From: Lachnospiraceae bacterium
GTDB taxonomy: Bacteria > Bacillota > Clostridia > Lachnospirales > Lachnospiraceae
Assembly: GCA_017427685.1 (NCBI GenBank)
Contig: JAFRSH010000036.1
Location: 90,319 to 154,318, forward strand
Reading direction: 5' to 3'
DNA: 64,000 nucleotides
Shown here: one piece after another, positions 1 through 8,900 of the stretch
How positions within the stretch are numbered: position 1 is the first letter of the stretch
How the letters are laid out: each line of letters opens with the position of its first letter
Program-made: the position numbers and the translations under genes
Notes under the pieces: generated by a model
Database searches by the model: none
What the model was told of the DNA's origin: nothing
Seen by the model: only the letters and a program-made list of their open reading frames with translations

Positions 1-93
1 GATAATGCAGACAGCCAGCATAAACGTTATTACGCCTGTCCAAATAATGAAAGCTTTTCTGCCTCGCAGCAGTTCATGTTTATATATTGTCAT
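1..93 (-). CDS. ABC-2 type transporter permease, N-terminal fragment
   Basis: The minus strand opens with ATG at 93 and stays open for 31 codons to the window edge, giving a product that begins MTIYKHELLRGRKAFIIW and runs into a hydrophobic segment. A short cytoplasmic start with basic residues followed by a membrane helix is typical of ABC-2 export permeases. AGGAG lies just upstream of the ATG and the ATPase gene ends only 15 bases before it, so the two are probably one operon. Only the first helix is visible, so the permease assignment rests mainly on the neighbour. Confidence 0.6.
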   Translation of the reverse strand, partial: MTIYKHELLRGRKAFIIWTGVITFMLAVCII

Positions 94-108
94 AGTCGGC
101 TCCTCTTC

Positions 109-972
109 TTATTCATAGTAGTGCATGAAGATCTCATCGAGGTCGGGATCGGTGATGCTCACGTCGGTCAGACTTCCGCTTGCGAGTCTGGCGATAAGAA
201 CGCTTATATCACCGCTGTACAGGAACGACCTGGTCCCGCCTTCGGTGCTGTCATGCTTGATACCTTCGAGGCCTGTAAGATCGACATCTCCGCGGATCGA
301 AACCTTCTTGGCGTTGTTGTTGCCGAGCGCTTCCACGTTGTCGCATGCGATTATCTTTCCTTCGCGTATTATTGCGGCACGGTCGCAGTTGTGCTGGATC
401 TCCGGAAGGATATGGCTGGAAACGAACACCGTTGCGCCTTCCTTGTTGTGCTCGCGAATGATCTCGAAAAACTCATGCTGCATAAGCGGGTCGAGACCGC
501 CGGTAGGCTCGTCGAGGATCAGGAGCTCGGGGTGACTCTGAAGCGCACAGACGATGGCAACCTTCTTGCGGTTACCGAACGAGAGCTCGTCAACCTTCCT
601 GCTCGTATCGAGCTGAAGCCTGTCGCACAGCTCCTTCGCTTCTTTTGAACAATCCTTTTTCCTGAGGTCTGCGGAGAACTTGATGATGTCCTTAACTCTC
701 GTTCCGGGGTAGAAGGTTGCCTCGGAGGGCAGGTACCCGGTTTTGCTGAGGATCTCGTTCTTCTGTTTTACGACATCGAGGCCGAGCACACGGGCGCTGC
801 CCGATGTCGGGAAGATCAGTCCGAGAAGAGTTCTGATGGTCGTCGACTTGCCGGCGCCGTTCGGTCCGATAAATCCGAACCACTCGCCCTGCTCGACGGT
901 CAGAGAAACATCCACGATCCCTCGGGCTTTTCCGTATGACTTTGTGAGATTTTCGGTTTGAATTGCTTTCAT
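109..972 (-). CDS. ABC transporter ATP-binding protein (ABC-2 exporter type)
   Basis: This 287-residue protein is the cytoplasmic ATPase of an ABC exporter. The Walker A motif GPNGAGKST lies near residue 36, the signature is the degenerate LSFGNRKK, and Walker B is LLILDEPTGG followed by an SSH switch histidine. The weak signature and the C-terminal extension of about 70 residues after the ATPase core are usual for ATPases that pair with ABC-2 permeases in drug, bacteriocin or lipid export. The next gene on the same strand begins like such a permease. The start has an AGGAG site. Substrate cannot be told from sequence. Confidence 0.9.
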   Translation of the reverse strand: MKAIQTENLTKSYGKARGIVDVSLTVEQGEWFGFIGPNGAGKSTTIRTLLGLIFPTSGSARVLGLDVVKQKNEILSKTGYLPSEATFYPGTRVKDIIKFSADLRKKDCSKEAKELCDRLQLDTSRKVDELSFGNRKKVAIVCALQSHPELLILDEPTGGLDPLMQHEFFEIIREHNKEGATVFVSSHILPEIQHNCDRAAIIREGKIIACDNVEALGNNNAKKVSIRGDVDLTGLEGIKHDSTEGGTRSFLYSGDISVLIARLASGSLTDVSITDPDLDEIFMHYYE

Positions 973-1002
973 AATTGCTCCTGTTCGGGTGCGTTTTTTT
1001 AG

Positions 1003-1068
1003 TATAACGGTCCGGTTATTTATGACCCGTTATACCGGTTGACTTGTGACCGTCAGAGTTTATAACGG
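1003..1068. promoter_or_regulatory. Palindromic operator candidate upstream of the ABC exporter
   Basis: TATAACGG at 1003-1010 and its exact complement CCGTTATA at 1027-1034 form an inverted repeat, and a third TATAACGG lies at 1061-1068. On the minus strand a TATACT box overlaps the first arm, so a protein bound here would block the exporter promoter. GntR/YtrA-type regulators often control exporters of this kind, but no such regulator is in the window. I see nothing else definite in the rest of 973-1359. Confidence 0.4.
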
Positions 1069-1359
1069 TCGATGTTACTGTTAATTCTAACCATATCGCG
1101 GTAGATTACAAGTGTGTTGACTCCGAGCGAGGGACGGTTAATTCTGTGAAATGAACAAATTAACCGGTAAAGCATCCGGTGAAAGACCAGATCAATGGCG
1201 GTAGACCCATCTGAGTGAAGGTGGTATATGCTCGACTTTAGGTAGACCCGCAGGCAGGATGGTGATAGAATTGTGGACGGTTAGTCAGTGAATATATGAC
1301 TGTGACCGGTAAAAGAATGTCGGAAAAGATTTGTTACAGATCATTAGAGGAAAAACAGG

Positions 1360-2289
1360 ATGTCGGATGCTTTTGAAGAACTGAAGAATTGCCGTCTCTG
1401 CCCGCGAAACTGCGGGGCGGACCGCACACGCTCGCGCGGATTCTGCGGAGAGGGTGCGGTCATGCGCATCTCGAGAGCAGCGCTGCATATGTGGGAAGAG
1501 CCGGTGATCAGTGGCACGCGAGGCTCCGGCGCTGTCTTCTTTACGGGGTGCAACTTGAAGTGTATCTTCTGCCAGAACGCCGCGATCAGCGACGGAGGTA
1601 CAGGGAGGGAAGTCACTCCCGAGGAATTGGCCGATATCTTTTTTGATCTTAAGGAACAGGGAGCGCACAATATCAATCTTGTGACGCCGTCTCACTTTAC
1701 GCCCGGGATCATTGAGGCGATCCGGCTTGCGAAGAAAAGAGATCTGGGGCTTCCTTTTGTGTGGAACTCTTCGGGATTCGAACTTGCGGAGACGCTTCGC
1801 AAGCTCGAAGGACTGATAGATGTGTATCTCCCCGATTATAAATATCATGCCGGATCAAAAGAGGTGTTTTATTCCTCGGCACCCGGTTATTCGGCGTGGG
1901 CCAAGCTTGCGATCGATGAGATGTTCAGGCAGGTCGGAACACCCGTGATAGAGGACGGCCTTATCAAAAGAGGCGTGATCGTGCGCCATCTCGTGATGCC
2001 GCTGGGAGTCAAAAACGCATGCGAGGCAGTGGATTATCTCGCCGAGACCTACGGGGACGACATCTATATCAGTATCATGAACCAGTACACGCCACTCATC
2101 AACATCCCGGGTGCGCTCAGAGAAGATCAGATAAAGCGCCTTGAACCATTCCCGGAGCTTCACCGTAAGGTTACAAAGCGTGAGTACAGGCGCGTGATCG
2201 AACACTGCCTGTCGCTCGGACTTGAAAATGTCTTCATACAGGAAGAGGACGCTTCCGGAGAAGACTTTATTCCGACATGGGATCTGTGA
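1360..2289 (+). CDS. Radical SAM protein, PflX-like (COG1313 type)
   Basis: The 309-residue protein has an N-terminal cysteine cluster, CRLCPRNCGADR near residue 11, and then the radical SAM motif CNLKCIFC near residue 64, which ligates the 4Fe-4S cluster that cleaves S-adenosylmethionine. This pair of motifs and the length match the PflX group, relatives of pyruvate formate-lyase activating enzyme whose targets are mostly unknown. No glycyl-radical enzyme gene is adjacent. AGAGGA precedes the ATG at 1360. The activating role is family-based inference. Confidence 0.85.
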   Translation: MSDAFEELKNCRLCPRNCGADRTRSRGFCGEGAVMRISRAALHMWEEPVISGTRGSGAVFFTGCNLKCIFCQNAAISDGGTGREVTPEELADIFFDLKEQGAHNINLVTPSHFTPGIIEAIRLAKKRDLGLPFVWNSSGFELAETLRKLEGLIDVYLPDYKYHAGSKEVFYSSAPGYSAWAKLAIDEMFRQVGTPVIEDGLIKRGVIVRHLVMPLGVKNACEAVDYLAETYGDDIYISIMNQYTPLINIPGALREDQIKRLEPFPELHRKVTKREYRRVIEHCLSLGLENVFIQEEDASGEDFIPTWDL

Positions 2290-2519
2290 TCCCGCCTTTG
2301 CATTTAAAAGACCGGGACAGGAGAAAAACTGACAAGTAATATTCACAAAAACAAAATTATCGTCGCGGACCTAATCATATCCTCAAGGGAAATCTTATTC
2401 AAAAGTACACGAAATCGAATCATGAATCATTGAACACACGATACAACAACCGAATAAACACGAAAAGCGACCGAATGCGCAGCGCTTATTGTTTTACATT
2501 ATTGTAAAGACGATAATCT

Positions 2520-2630
2520 TACTATGATATTTGCATCACCCTCTGCACGGGGTGACGCGAGTCAGCCATCGTTATCGGAGCCCGGCAGAGAGGTTTTCCG
2601 GCAGGCAGGCGGGCAGAAAGTGAGGCGTAT
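2520..2630 (+). promoter_or_regulatory. Hairpin-rich leader of the large secreted protein gene
   Basis: The last 110 bases before the gene fold into a series of short hairpins: CACCC with GGGTG (2537-2554), TGAC-GCGA-GTCA with a GNRA loop (2553-2564, competing with the first), and CCGG with CCGG (2582-2601), followed by GC-rich repeats up to the ribosome binding site GTGAGG. Parts resemble a c-di-GMP-I aptamer, but the core consensus is not met. A possible promoter with poor spacing lies just upstream. The remainder of 2290-2519 shows no gene. Confidence 0.3.
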
Positions 2631-5600
2631 ATGATCAGACGCACGGGGATCACCGGAGTACTTTTCTCAATAGTTTTCACAGCACTGTTCCTTATCGGAG
2701 GCGTGCTTGTTTCACGTGCCGACAGAGCGAGCGCTGTTACCGGAAACTGCAATGTCTACGTCGAGTTGATCGGCGAAGGCAATGTTAACGGTACTGTCTG
2801 TTCACCCATAGAGCCTTACTACTTTACGATGAATATCCGCAAAGGACCAAACTGTGCGGACATCACTCCCGCATTTCAGAGAGATTACGCAGTCGACACC
2901 ATTGTCACCGACATGTTCTACGGTAAGATCGATGAACGCAACAACATCTTCACATTGATACCTCAGGGGCTTAAGGTTACGGTCGCGCAGGAGATCCATG
3001 CGGGCGATACCACCGGTTACTTTAAGATAAGCGGTACCCCCTATACCGGCTCTACCCAGTGGTTGCAGTGCAACAGTACGGAAGCGTCGTTCTGCGGCAC
3101 AGCATATCAGAACAATCAGAGTTATAGGAAAACGGTCGAAAAAAGCTACGGCATCAAGTTCAACATCACCAGAAACGCCTGGACGAACGGCGGTAAAGGT
3201 TCCGTTTCACCCTCTACGCTTGTTATCCCGGGCAGCAGCGGTTCGCCCATAAGCTCCAAGGAGCTGACCATTACGATCTCTTACGGCAATTTTATCACGA
3301 ACCTTTCGGCGGGAACCGATGTCACGTCCTGGTTTACTCACAGGAACTATGTCTGGGACTATAGCGGCAAGCTCGGTGATGAGGGATCATATGCCTATGG
3401 AAACATCCCCGCGGGGCTTAAGGTAACTCTTAAGAATGCGGTAAAGGTCGGAGACCGCACCTGTACATTTGTATTCTCGGGGACGCCGACATGCGGTTCG
3501 AAAAACTTTATCTCCGTTAAACCCGCGGACGAGATCGTTTCGTGCTCGGGCTCGGCAAAGAGCGAGTGCGGTTATGATTCCTACAACTGGTACAATTCCG
3601 ACCTGAACTATTATTACAACATCTCGGGTGAATCCGGAGATCCATACATCACGGTTGATGACGTCCACATACAGGGAACACTCGGGATGCCGATGAGCGA
3701 TGACAGCATCATAACCTTCAGGCTCCACAACTGTACGCTTGCAAAGAGTATAGCTAATGGCTCACTTGATCTTTCATCCGGACTTCTTGATATTTCGCAG
3801 GGCTACGATATCCCTTCCATGGAGAAGTTCGGACTTGTGGCTGTTGTGGAAAGGTGTATGTACGGCGAAGACTACTTCACACTCAAAGTGACAGGAGAAC
3901 CCTCGGCTCGCGGGTCCGTTGACCTGCTAATCATGGCGTTTGAGGATCTCACAACAGCGGGGGTCCGGCTCAAGTCGAAGCGGAACCTGAGCGCGAAGCT
4001 CTCTGTAGCCTCTCCCGACACCAGCCCGTGTGCTTCGATCTCGACGGGCACCTTAAACTGCAAGGTCGGCTATCAGATCGATCCCGATGACGCCGTGATA
4101 GTTGCGTCCCTGAGCGGCGGAGAAGATTCAGATAAATATGTTGAATACGAGCTGACAGGGAGGATAAAGAAGGGCCAGGATGTGTCTAATCTTTTCAGCG
4201 GACTTCCCACAGGTGTCAAAGCCTACGCACTCGTCAAAGGTACGGAGACATATCTCACCGAGCTTCCGGTATGCCTTAAGGGAGTGCCTCAGAACACCGC
4301 AACCTACAACCTTAAATTCCATCTCGAATACTCGGAGTACAGGCAGATATTCAGAGACAAGACGACCAATGAGATCTCGTACAGCGGTAAGCAGATGGGC
4401 GAGCTCACTTCCTACACGTCATATACCATAAACGTCACGGCGGGCTCTGAGGCTGCTTACGCTTATGACTTCAGCCTTGACAATCACGAGGTCACGACGG
4501 GGGTCGTATCGGATCTTCCCTACGACGGGCTCAAAGAAGCGGCCGACAGCGTTCCGATCATCCTTTCGGGCAATATCGCAACCGAGAAGACTCTGAGAGT
4601 TGACGGAAACAATATTACGATCGGAAGCAAGAAGGTGTTCTCGGGAACGGGAAAGAATTTCTGGCTTTATATCCCGAGCATCACTTTTAATAGCGCCTAC
4701 AATGCGGACACCGTTGTAGATGATATCGTCAGGATCAGAAGAGTCCTTCCGGACGGGTCAAAGGCAGACTGCCCTGTTCCGGGATACAGGATCTTTACGG
4801 AGACAGCCATTACGAAGGGCAAACAGACCGGTCTCAGCCTTCTGCTTTATGTCGAGCTTTCGGAACTGATCACCGATCCAATCGAAAGCTTTGACGGACT
4901 GGTCGTTGAGATAAAGGACGGAAGCACGTGGAAAGAAGTTGTCATGCCGACCGGTTCCTGTTACGAAGTCTCCGAGGTCGTTTCCGGCAATGTGTCGGTG
5001 AATACCGAGAATTACAAGGGCCTTTCGGCAAGAGTTGCGGATTGCTCCATAAACGGTATCAAGGGCTTTAATCTCTGGGACAAAAAGGGAGTTGAGGTGA
5101 CCCTCGAGGGTGCACAGTTCACAGGTCTGCACAAGGGCAAGGACGTGACTTCGTGGTTTAAGAACCTCCCGAGCGGCGTCGGCGCGGTCATCAAGGAGGA
5201 CTGCAAGGCAGGAAGCACTACGGCCAAAGTCAGATTCGGTCATGTAAACAAATCAACATGGAAGATCGCTACCGACACGCCCACGTCGGCGGTCAGGGAT
5301 GCTATCCGTGTCGAAGTGGCTTTTGACGCGATCAAAGGCGAAAAGTTCGACAATATTGACGGAGTAGTGGTCGGAGCGGTCAACGAAAACGCGAGGTTCA
5401 ATATATATGATCCCGAGGAATTCTGTTATCAGAACAAGATCATGTTCACCGCAACGGTATTTACAGGAGCAGTTAACAACGGGATCGAAAACAGCATCGG
5501 AACGGGATCTTCCGAGGAGTGTGTGGTATACATCCCGGGCAGTCTTTTGAACGGTATGGAGAATCCTGCTCTGGCCGTGTCGTTTGTCGGAGAGGAAGGA

Positions 5601-7001
5601 GACTTCACCGAACAGACAATGATCAATTGCACCGCAGGATTAAGAAGGTTTGGAGACACAAATGTTTACAGCTGCATGCTTTATCTTCACAGAGATATGA
5701 TCTTTGCGACAAGGGCCTGCGAGGGTGAACTTACTGTCGAGATGGCGGATATAATGAACATTGTTGATGATAATCCGTCCGGAGAGTGTGTCAGAGTGGA
5801 GTGGATGGACACGGATCTCAGTTACATCATCGCACCTCAGGGCCAGTCGACCGCGGAAGATGACAGTGTTGAAGAAGAAAACCCCGGAGGAAACGGTTCG
5901 GGCAGCGGCTCCGGAAGCGGCTCGGGCAGCACGCAACCCGCTGTCACCGTGAAGGTCGGTGCTACGGAGGCCTCTGACGGCGTGACCGATATCTGGGTCG
6001 GCGGCAAGGATAACAAGAAAGAAAAGACGTATTGCAAGACTCTTTCGAAAAAGCTCGCAACGCTTATACCTTCAGTCCCGAGCGGCAGCAAGATCGTCGT
6101 GAGTGTGACCGATACGGATGTAACGGCTTATGACAGCGCGTTCTCTGCCGGCAAGGGTCAAAAGAGCGACAAGGCAAAAGCAAGCTACAAGGCCAAGGAC
6201 GGTGCGATCAGTGTTTCCGCCGGCAAGACGGAAGGCACGGCACGTGTCTGGGCGGCAGCCGTTGACAAGAAGAAGGAAGTCGTCGCATACGGCTGGTTCG
6301 ACGTCGATATAGCTACGGCACCCAAGAAGTTTATCGTCTCCAAGGCAAAAGCCAAGGAAAGCGACGAGCTTGCGGCGCTCAAGAGCGTGAGCCTCTCAAA
6401 AGGTGACTCGGTATCGGTAGTGATCGGTTCAGACGAGGAGCTTGCCGAGGATCTTGATTTCACATGGACGGCGACAAAGAGCGCGGATTCGGTTAAGATC
6501 ACGCCGGCCACGGATTCATACGGCGCGAGCATCGCCGTCGTAAAGGCACCGGCAGGCGGGAAAGTGGTGAAGGTGCCCATAAGCGTTGTGAACGTCCAGT
6601 CAGGAAAGAAAGTAACCTTCAGCATTATGATCGGTAATGAGGTCGAATCGGTCGAAGGTCTGAGCAGTGCGATTGCGGTAAGTTCGGCTGCAGAGGACAA
6701 GGTTGAGAAGACGCTCGATTACAAGTTTGTTTGCGCGGATTCGTCTGCAGGGACGACCGACAAGATCAAGGCTTTTGTTACGAGCGAGCTTGAGGCCGGA
6801 TCGGGTTACGATCTCTCAAACAACAAGTTTAAGCTCTCTGCCAAGGCGAGCGCTGCTTCAATAGCCTACAAGAACGGCACCTTTACATTGAAGGTTAAGA
6901 AGGGCACTGAGAATGGGACTCAGGTCCGCGTGCTCGTGGTCGCGACACACGCCGACAGGACAGTCGATGTGTTTGAAGGCGGAGTTATCACTATAGGATA
7001 A
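2631..7001 (+). CDS. Large secreted protein with repeated beta-rich domains
   Basis: The 1456-residue product starts with a signal peptide or signal anchor (basic start, then a hydrophobic stretch to about residue 30). Residues about 35 to 1070 contain recurring segments around the phrases PQGLKVTV, PAGLKVTL and FSGTP, spaced like repeated immunoglobulin-like beta domains. A glycine-serine linker at about 1085-1101 leads to a lysine-, serine- and alanine-rich C-terminal region of about 355 residues. There is no LPXTG motif or C-terminal membrane helix. I do not recognise a catalytic motif; a surface or adhesion role is inference. It stands alone and probably has its own promoter. Confidence 0.8.
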   Translation: MIRRTGITGVLFSIVFTALFLIGGVLVSRADRASAVTGNCNVYVELIGEGNVNGTVCSPIEPYYFTMNIRKGPNCADITPAFQRDYAVDTIVTDMFYGKIDERNNIFTLIPQGLKVTVAQEIHAGDTTGYFKISGTPYTGSTQWLQCNSTEASFCGTAYQNNQSYRKTVEKSYGIKFNITRNAWTNGGKGSVSPSTLVIPGSSGSPISSKELTITISYGNFITNLSAGTDVTSWFTHRNYVWDYSGKLGDEGSYAYGNIPAGLKVTLKNAVKVGDRTCTFVFSGTPTCGSKNFISVKPADEIVSCSGSAKSECGYDSYNWYNSDLNYYYNISGESGDPYITVDDVHIQGTLGMPMSDDSIITFRLHNCTLAKSIANGSLDLSSGLLDISQGYDIPSMEKFGLVAVVERCMYGEDYFTLKVTGEPSARGSVDLLIMAFEDLTTAGVRLKSKRNLSAKLSVASPDTSPCASISTGTLNCKVGYQIDPDDAVIVASLSGGEDSDKYVEYELTGRIKKGQDVSNLFSGLPTGVKAYALVKGTETYLTELPVCLKGVPQNTATYNLKFHLEYSEYRQIFRDKTTNEISYSGKQMGELTSYTSYTINVTAGSEAAYAYDFSLDNHEVTTGVVSDLPYDGLKEAADSVPIILSGNIATEKTLRVDGNNITIGSKKVFSGTGKNFWLYIPSITFNSAYNADTVVDDIVRIRRVLPDGSKADCPVPGYRIFTETAITKGKQTGLSLLLYVELSELITDPIESFDGLVVEIKDGSTWKEVVMPTGSCYEVSEVVSGNVSVNTENYKGLSARVADCSINGIKGFNLWDKKGVEVTLEGAQFTGLHKGKDVTSWFKNLPSGVGAVIKEDCKAGSTTAKVRFGHVNKSTWKIATDTPTSAVRDAIRVEVAFDAIKGEKFDNIDGVVVGAVNENARFNIYDPEEFCYQNKIMFTATVFTGAVNNGIENSIGTGSSEECVVYIPGSLLNGMENPALAVSFVGEEGDFTEQTMINCTAGLRRFGDTNVYSCMLYLHRDMIFATRACEGELTVEMADIMNIVDDNPSGECVRVEWMDTDLSYIIAPQGQSTAEDDSVEEENPGGNGSGSGSGSGSGSTQPAVTVKVGATEASDGVTDIWVGGKDNKKEKTYCKTLSKKLATLIPSVPSGSKIVVSVTDTDVTAYDSAFSAGKGQKSDKAKASYKAKDGAISVSAGKTEGTARVWAAAVDKKKEVVAYGWFDVDIATAPKKFIVSKAKAKESDELAALKSVSLSKGDSVSVVIGSDEELAEDLDFTWTATKSADSVKITPATDSYGASIAVVKAPAGGKVVKVPISVVNVQSGKKVTFSIMIGNEVESVEGLSSAIAVSSAAEDKVEKTLDYKFVCADSSAGTTDKIKAFVTSELEAGSGYDLSNNKFKLSAKASAASIAYKNGTFTLKVKKGTENGTQVRVLVVATHADRTVDVFEGGVITIG

Positions 7002-7026
7002 AAACAGAACAAAGTCGTTTTATATT

Positions 7027-7057
7027 GAGGGAAGGACGGTTGAGCCGGGCTTCCCTC
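7027..7057 (+). terminator. Hairpin after the secreted protein gene
   Basis: GAGGGAAG at 7027 pairs exactly with CTTCCCTC ending at 7057. The following bases, TTAC, are only weakly T-rich, so this may be a weak terminator. Confidence 0.45.
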
Positions 7058-7195
7058 TTACAGTCTTGATATAATTGCGGTTTGGCGGTATAATCAAGAC
7101 ATTAATGGTGTTTGTGAACGACGCCTTCACGTAGCAACAGATCGGCGGATATTTTTTACAAAACGGAAGTATCCGGACAAAGAGGATCCCACGGC

Positions 7196-7648
7196 ATGAA
7201 AGATCTCAGGACTCGTTTGTGTATCAGAGCGCTCATAGGAGCGTTGTTTGGCATATTTATATGCCTTTTTTTCATGGTGTTCATGTCCGACGGGAACGAG
7301 GTGATCAGAGGTAACTACTATCTCATCCTCCAGTTTTTCGGTTCTGCCCTCTACGGAGCGATCCCCATGGCGGGGACGGTTGTCTTTGAAAAAGAAGAGT
7401 GGGGACTTCTTAAGGTCACATGCATTCATTACTTCAGCACATTTATCGCATTTATCATCGCGAATTTCATCCTCGACTGGTTTGAATGGGAAGTGTTCGG
7501 TATAGTCGTGGCAATAATGACGGTGCTCTATTTTATCATCTGGCTTATTCAGTACCGCAGGTACAAAAGTGAGATCAAGCGCATAAACGATGAGCTTGAG
7601 ACCGAGCTCTTGCTTCGGGACGATAAAGGGAAGGGGGAGCGCGATTGA
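7196..7648 (+). CDS. DUF3021-like four-helix membrane protein
   Basis: This 150-residue protein has four hydrophobic segments, at about residues 12-30, 42-62, 78-95 and 100-118, and a charged cytoplasmic tail. Size and layout match the DUF3021 family, small membrane proteins encoded beside LytTR DNA-binding proteins, and a LytTR gene follows and overlaps it. In many genomes the LytTR gene comes first; here the order is reversed. Such pairs are thought to act as a membrane-tethered regulator switch, but the mechanism is not established. Confidence 0.75.
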   Translation: MKDLRTRLCIRALIGALFGIFICLFFMVFMSDGNEVIRGNYYLILQFFGSALYGAIPMAGTVVFEKEEWGLLKVTCIHYFSTFIAFIIANFILDWFEWEVFGIVVAIMTVLYFIIWLIQYRRYKSEIKRINDELETELLLRDDKGKGERD

Positions 7649-8109
7649 GAAGAATGGTCGATATTGACTTTGTTCTCGATGAGGCTCTCATGGATCCCAA
7701 GGTTACGGTCAGAGCCAAAGAGAAATCGGAACAGGTCGAAAAGATTATTGCGGCGATCGAGAAGGTATCGGAGAGCGATCATCCCATGATCACATGCCGA
7801 GACGGCGAAGAGCTGGAGTTCGTTTCGCAGCGCGATATCGTCCGCGTTTACACCGAGAAGCGTAAGGTGATCGTAGAAACGGACAGCGCGTCATATTCAC
7901 TAGACAAGACGCTCGGCGCGGTTGAAGAGATGCTCGGAAACGACAGGTTCGTCCGCATCTCACAGTCCGAGATCGTGAACCTCTTTAAGGTCAAAAGCCT
8001 TAACCTGAGCAAATCCGGAACGATCGGGATCACGTTCGACAACGGAAGCTCAACATGGGTAGCGAGGAGCAAGGTAAAAGCCATCAAGCAGATGGTGGAG
8101 AAGACGTGA
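7645..8109 (+). CDS. LytTR-type DNA-binding regulator
   Basis: The C-terminal 100 residues (from about residue 55) form a LytTR DNA-binding domain, recognisable from DIVRVYTEKRKVIVET, RFVRISQSEIVNL and VARSKVKAIKQMV. The N-terminal 50 residues have no receiver domain, so it is a stand-alone regulator, probably controlled by the membrane protein encoded just upstream. The start is TTG at 7645, overlapping the previous stop, with AGGGGGAG five bases upstream; an ATG at 7654 is possible but badly spaced. Target genes are unknown and self-regulation is likely. Confidence 0.85.
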   Translation: MRRMVDIDFVLDEALMDPKVTVRAKEKSEQVEKIIAAIEKVSESDHPMITCRDGEELEFVSQRDIVRVYTEKRKVIVETDSASYSLDKTLGAVEEMLGNDRFVRISQSEIVNLFKVKSLNLSKSGTIGITFDNGSSTWVARSKVKAIKQMVEKT

Positions 8110-8113
8110 AGAT

Positions 8114-8135
8114 GCACCCACTCCGTAGTGGATGC
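8114..8135. repeat. Short inverted repeat between the LytTR and HMA genes
   Basis: GCACCCACT at 8114 pairs with AGTGGATGC ending at 8135 around a CCGT loop, with one G-T pair. It has no T-tract and could be an operator or an mRNA hairpin just before the next gene. Confidence 0.4.
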
Positions 8136-8167
8136 CCCCGAAGAAGACGGAAAGAGAGGTAAGACAC

Positions 8168-8395
8168 ATGTTCAAAATAACCGCTAAAGTCGAAGGCATG
8201 ATGTGCGGAATGTGCGAAGCGCATGTACAGGAGGCGATCAGAAATGCATTCGCCGGTGCCAAGAAGGTGAGTGCATCACATTCAAAGAACGAAGTGACAT
8301 TCCAGACAAAGGAAGCACCCGATCTTGAGTTATTAAAGAAGATCATCACGGATACAGGATACAGCTACATAGAAGGAAAATGCGAAGAACAGTAG
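8168..8395 (+). CDS. Small heavy-metal-associated (HMA) domain protein
   Basis: The 75-residue protein is a single HMA fold. Its metal site GMMCGMCEAHV (cysteines near residues 12 and 15) is the MxCxxC motif used by copper chaperones and by the N-terminal domains of P-type ATPases. The ATG at 8168 is preceded by AGAGGTAAG. No transporter gene is nearby, so its partner is unknown. A cytoplasmic copper-binding or copper-delivery role is inferred from the family; other soft metals are possible. Confidence 0.85.
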   Translation: MFKITAKVEGMMCGMCEAHVQEAIRNAFAGAKKVSASHSKNEVTFQTKEAPDLELLKKIITDTGYSYIEGKCEEQ

Positions 8396-8420
8396 GAAAC
8401 TACTGTTCTGTTTATTTATT
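8387..8420 (+). terminator. Intrinsic terminator overlapping the HMA gene stop
   Basis: GAACAGTAG and CTACTGTTC form a perfect 9-bp stem with a GAAA loop, followed by the T-rich run TGTTTATTTATT. The stem includes the stop codon. Confidence 0.85.
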
Positions 8421-8448
8421 CCGGAATTTGTAATCGTTTCAGACGGAC

Positions 8449-8484
8449 AAAGGTCTCTGCCGCCGGGTGCGGGAGAGACCTTTT
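8449..8484 (+). terminator. Second terminator-like hairpin
   Basis: AAAGGTCTC at 8449 pairs with GAGACCTTTT at 8475, followed by more T-rich sequence. It would insulate the fatty-acid operon from upstream transcription. Confidence 0.7.
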
Positions 8485-8532
8485 CAAATCTTTTATATTC
8501 ATTAAAAAAAAATAAACTTTTTTAAGCATATC

Positions 8533-8561
8533 TTGACTTTCCCACTCAATCATTTATGATT
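8533..8561 (+). promoter_or_regulatory. Fatty-acid operon promoter with overlapping palindrome
   Basis: TTGACT at 8533 and TATGAT at 8555 are 16 bases apart and give a near-consensus sigma-A promoter for acpP. The perfect 14-bp palindrome AATCATTTATGATT at 8548-8561 covers the -10 box, a suitable place for a repressor. The MarR protein at the end of the operon is the obvious candidate, but the site differs from the published FabT box, so this link is inference. Confidence 0.65.
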
Positions 8562-8645
8562 CAAAAGGACGACGAAACGTAAGTAATTTTAATTAAATAA
8601 TTTTCCCTACGGAAAACAGTACTATATCATAAGGAGACGAAAACT

Positions 8646-8870
8646 ATGTTTGACGACGTAAAAGAAATCATTGTAAACACCCTTGGCTGTCAGGAGGACA
8701 GCGTCACACTTGATGCCAACCTTTTTGATGACCTCGGCGCCGATTCACTCGATGCCGTTGAGCTTTCACTCTCCATCGAGGAGAAGACGGGCATCGCCAT
8801 CGATCAGGATGCCATGGTAAACATCAAGACGGTGGAAGACATCATGAACTATCTCGAGGAGCACAAGTAA
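8646..8870 (+). CDS. acpP: Acyl carrier protein
   Basis: This 74-residue acidic protein carries growing acyl chains on a phosphopantetheine arm. The attachment serine is S34 in GADSLDAVEL, the invariant ACP motif. It is the first gene of the fatty-acid operon and is preceded by AAGGAGACG. Length and charge pattern are those of type II fatty-acid ACPs. Placement beside fabH and fabK makes a fatty-acid role much more likely than a polyketide or lipoteichoic role. Confidence 0.96.
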   Translation: MFDDVKEIIVNTLGCQEDSVTLDANLFDDLGADSLDAVELSLSIEEKTGIAIDQDAMVNIKTVEDIMNYLEEHK

Positions 8871-8900
8871 TTCTGTTTTTTACAGAGAGAGGAGAATCAT

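Noticed and set aside
2520..2630. c-di-GMP-I (GEMM) riboswitch
   Set aside because: GGTGACGC and a CCGG-flanked second stem look similar, but the conserved ACGCAAAGCC is replaced by a small TGAC-GCGA-GTCA hairpin, so I list it only as a structured leader.
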